From Pseudomonadota bacterium (lineage in GTDB: Bacteria; Pseudomonadota; Gammaproteobacteria; Xanthomonadales; Rhodanobacteraceae), in the NCBI GenBank assembly GCA_025351555.1, contig JANXVS010000193.1, positions 1 through 5,407 on the forward strand: DNA of 5,407 nucleotides, read 5' to 3'. Below, in pieces: positions 3,956 to 5,407 of this stretch. The notes beneath the pieces were generated by a model. That model did no database searches. It saw nothing but the letters and a program-made list of their open reading frames with translations, and was not told the origin of the DNA. Made by a program: the position numbers and the translations under genes. Position 1 is the stretch's first letter. The number at the start of each line of letters is the position of its first letter.

Positions 3956-4801
3956 CTAGCGCGTCAGCCACTCGACACGATGCTGGCCGAATCGTCCCTG
4001 CGCCAGATGTTTGCTCAGCTGCGGCAATAACTCGCCAAGCTGGCGTTCGAACTTCCACGGCGGGTTGACGATGACCATGCCGCAACCGTTCAGGCGCAGA
4101 GCGGAGTTGTCCGGATGCAGCAGCAATTCCGCGCACAGCACCTTCGGGATTTTTTGCAAGGTGAACCAGCGCTGGAATCGTTGAGCCTGGTGGCGCAGTT
4201 TGATCGGATACCAGATCGCGTAGATGCCGCCGGGCCAGCGCGCGTGCGCGTGCAGAAGCGCGGTCTCGATCGCACGAAACTCGTCTTCCTGCGCCTCGAA
4301 CGGCGGATCGATCAGCACCATGCCGCGGCGTTCCTTCGGTGGCAGCAGTGCCGTGAGCGCTTCATAGCCGTCGCGCTGGTGCACGCCGATGCGCGCGTCG
4401 CCGGCGAACAAGCGCTTGAGCTGCGCCGCTTCGTCCGCCTGCAATTCGCACAGCGCGGCGCGATCCTGTTCGCGCATCAATAGGCTGGCGATCAGCGGTG
4501 AGCCGGGATACACGTCCAGTTCGTGCGTAGCCTTGGCGTTCAGCGCGCGCACCAGATTCAGATAGACATGGGTATGTGAACCCAGCCGCGTCGCACCTAG
4601 CAGGCGCGTCACGCCTTCCTCGTGTTCGCGGGTCTTGAGCGCCTGTTCGCCGCGCAGGTCGTAGCGGCCGGCGCCGGCATGGGTGTCGATATAGCAGAAC
4701 GGCGTCTGCTTGGCCTTGAGTGACTCCAGCAGGCCAATCAGGATGGTGTGCTTGAACACGTCCGAAAAATTGCCGGCGTGAAAGGCATGGCGGTAATTCA
4801 T
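3956..4801 (-). CDS. rlmJ: 23S rRNA (adenine(2030)-N6)-methyltransferase RlmJ
   Basis: The gene encodes 281 residues, essentially the length of E. coli RlmJ (280). The enzyme uses S-adenosylmethionine to methylate N6 of A2030 in 23S rRNA, acting on naked rRNA in the cytoplasm. The family's N-terminal signature MNYRHAFHAGNFSDVFKHTIL is complete. The SAM-binding loop is Y37-I-D-T-H-A-G-A-G45, the catalytic motif is D165-P-P-F168, and a second N-P-P-W motif lies at 246-249. The start ATG (4801-4799) matches the invariant N-terminus, so the choice is firm although only a weak ribosome site precedes it. It follows the dioxygenase gene on the same strand after 81 bases and converges on the CDF gene. 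It looks intact and is chromosomal housekeeping sequence. Confidence 0.97.
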   Translation of the reverse strand: MNYRHAFHAGNFSDVFKHTILIGLLESLKAKQTPFCYIDTHAGAGRYDLRGEQALKTREHEEGVTRLLGATRLGSHTHVYLNLVRALNAKATHELDVYPGSPLIASLLMREQDRAALCELQADEAAQLKRLFAGDARIGVHQRDGYEALTALLPPKERRGMVLIDPPFEAQEDEFRAIETALLHAHARWPGGIYAIWYPIKLRHQAQRFQRWFTLQKIPKVLCAELLLHPDNSALRLNGCGMVIVNPPWKFERQLGELLPQLSKHLAQGRFGQHRVEWLTR

Positions 4802-4882
4802 GATCGTCTTGGGTATGCCAGTTGCAATCTTGCCGAGTGTAGCAATGTCGCCTCGCCGCAGGCGGGCGCGGTGATAAAAGGG
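4802..4882. other. Intergenic region between the dioxygenase gene and rlmJ
   Basis: The region is 81 bases long. A small GC hairpin (CGCC, GCA, GGCG near 4854-4864) lies just past the dioxygenase stop, but no T-run follows on the minus strand, so a terminator is not supported. rlmJ may be co-transcribed or have its own promoter here. Confidence 0.3.
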
Positions 4883-5407
4883 CTAGCCGATCAGCACCGA
4901 CATCATCGAAATCGCGCTGATCACGGTGTCGTTGAAAATGTGTACTTTATCGCCTTCGCGTTGCAACGCCAGCACGTAGAGCAGGGGCAGGTAGTGTTCC
5001 AGCGTGGGGATGCCGAGCGCGACATCAGCGCCGAGCCCACGCCAGTCCGCGAGCGCCGCGTGATCGCCGGATTCGATGCGCGCACGAATCACCTCATCAG
5101 CTCGCGCGGCCCAGTCGCTCGGTGCCGGATCGTGAAAGCGGAACAGGCGCAGGTTGTGCACGATATTGCCGCTGCCGAGAATCAATACGCCCTCGTCGCG
5201 CAGGGGCGCGAGTTCGTGCGCCAGCGCATAGTGGAACGCTCCCGGCTGGGCCGTGTCGAGGCTCAATTGGATTACAGGAATATCCGCATCCGGATACATG
5301 ATGCGCAACACGCTCCAGGCGCCGTGATCCAGCCCATACTCCGTCGTGGTGTGTACTTGCGTGCTTTTTGCCATCGCCGCGACCCGCTGGGCGAGTGCCG
5401 GATCGCC
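4883..5407 (-). CDS. DODA-type class III extradiol dioxygenase, C-terminal part
   Basis: The last 174 residues are visible and the frame is open to the window edge. The internal Met at 5374 is not the start, because in-frame codons to its right read GDPALAQRVAA, which matches the family's 'PGDPxLAxRV' region. The protein resembles 4,5-DOPA extradiol dioxygenase (YgiD/LigB-like), a cytoplasmic non-haem Fe(II) or Zn enzyme that opens catechol rings. Visible signatures are YGLDHGAWSVLRIMYPDADIPVIQLSL, GVLILGSGNIVHNLR, and PTLEHYLPLLYVLAL with the conserved His. The C-terminus ends ISMMSVLIG, where relatives have a similar S-M-x-S-V strand. The N-terminal metal-binding His residues lie outside the window. 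The physiological substrate is unknown in most bacteria. It precedes rlmJ on the same strand. Confidence 0.9.
   Translation of the reverse strand, partial: GDPALAQRVAAMAKSTQVHTTTEYGLDHGAWSVLRIMYPDADIPVIQLSLDTAQPGAFHYALAHELAPLRDEGVLILGSGNIVHNLRLFRFHDPAPSDWAARADEVIRARIESGDHAALADWRGLGADVALGIPTLEHYLPLLYVLALQREGDKVHIFNDTVISAISMMSVLIG

Noticed and set aside
2965..4136. Long minus-strand frames over the CDF gene (266 and 269 residues)
   Set aside because: They are low-complexity mirror readings of a clear CDF coding sequence with no recognisable protein features.
4115..4483. Plus-strand frame of 122 residues over rlmJ
   Set aside because: It is antisense to an intact, highly recognisable RlmJ.
1..5407. 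CRISPR array, tRNA or rRNA gene
   Set aside because: No regularly spaced repeats, no recognisable tRNA arms or CCA end, and no rRNA-like sequence were seen.

Overview
The window looks like a GC-rich gammaproteobacterial chromosome, possibly Xanthomonadales-like. This rests on the style of the RlmJ, CDF and DODA-type proteins and on the presence of integron cassettes, and the taxon is an inference. The right half (about 3.0-5.4 kb) holds ordinary chromosomal genes: a cation diffusion facilitator transporter (+), rlmJ for a 23S rRNA adenine methyltransferase (-), and the 3' part of a DODA-type extradiol dioxygenase (-) that runs off the window.

The left half (1 to about 2.9 kb) is accessory DNA. 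It is a short run of integron gene cassettes read on the minus strand, with no integrase gene in the window. Cassette A (minus strand, ending at the attC at 225-315) encodes a small DUF2007-like protein with a C-terminal membrane anchor. Its stop codon lies inside the R'' core of its attC. Cassette B (about 2240-2811) encodes an unrecognised exported or membrane-anchored protein and ends in an abbreviated attC. A third, degenerate attC-like hairpin at 2806-2854 closes the array beside the transporter gene. The far left edge holds the last 18 codons of another transposase, which resembles the IS1182/DDE type.

The main feature is an IS110-family element (about 662-2237, 1.58 kb, plus orientation) inserted in the R' core site of cassette B's attC. 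If the element is removed, GGGCCCTA joins ACGCTTGAG and restores an intact core. That core is complementary over 12 bases to the other end of cassette A. The element has subterminal inverted repeats (13 of 14 matching) and a roughly 325-base noncoding region after the transposase gene, which is the layout of the IS1111 group. That region contains a hairpin and short segments matching the target and the element's own joined ends, so it is a good candidate for a bridge/seek guide RNA that directs insertion into attC sites. A TTGACA box at the right end and a CAGAAT at the left end could form a promoter when the element circularises.
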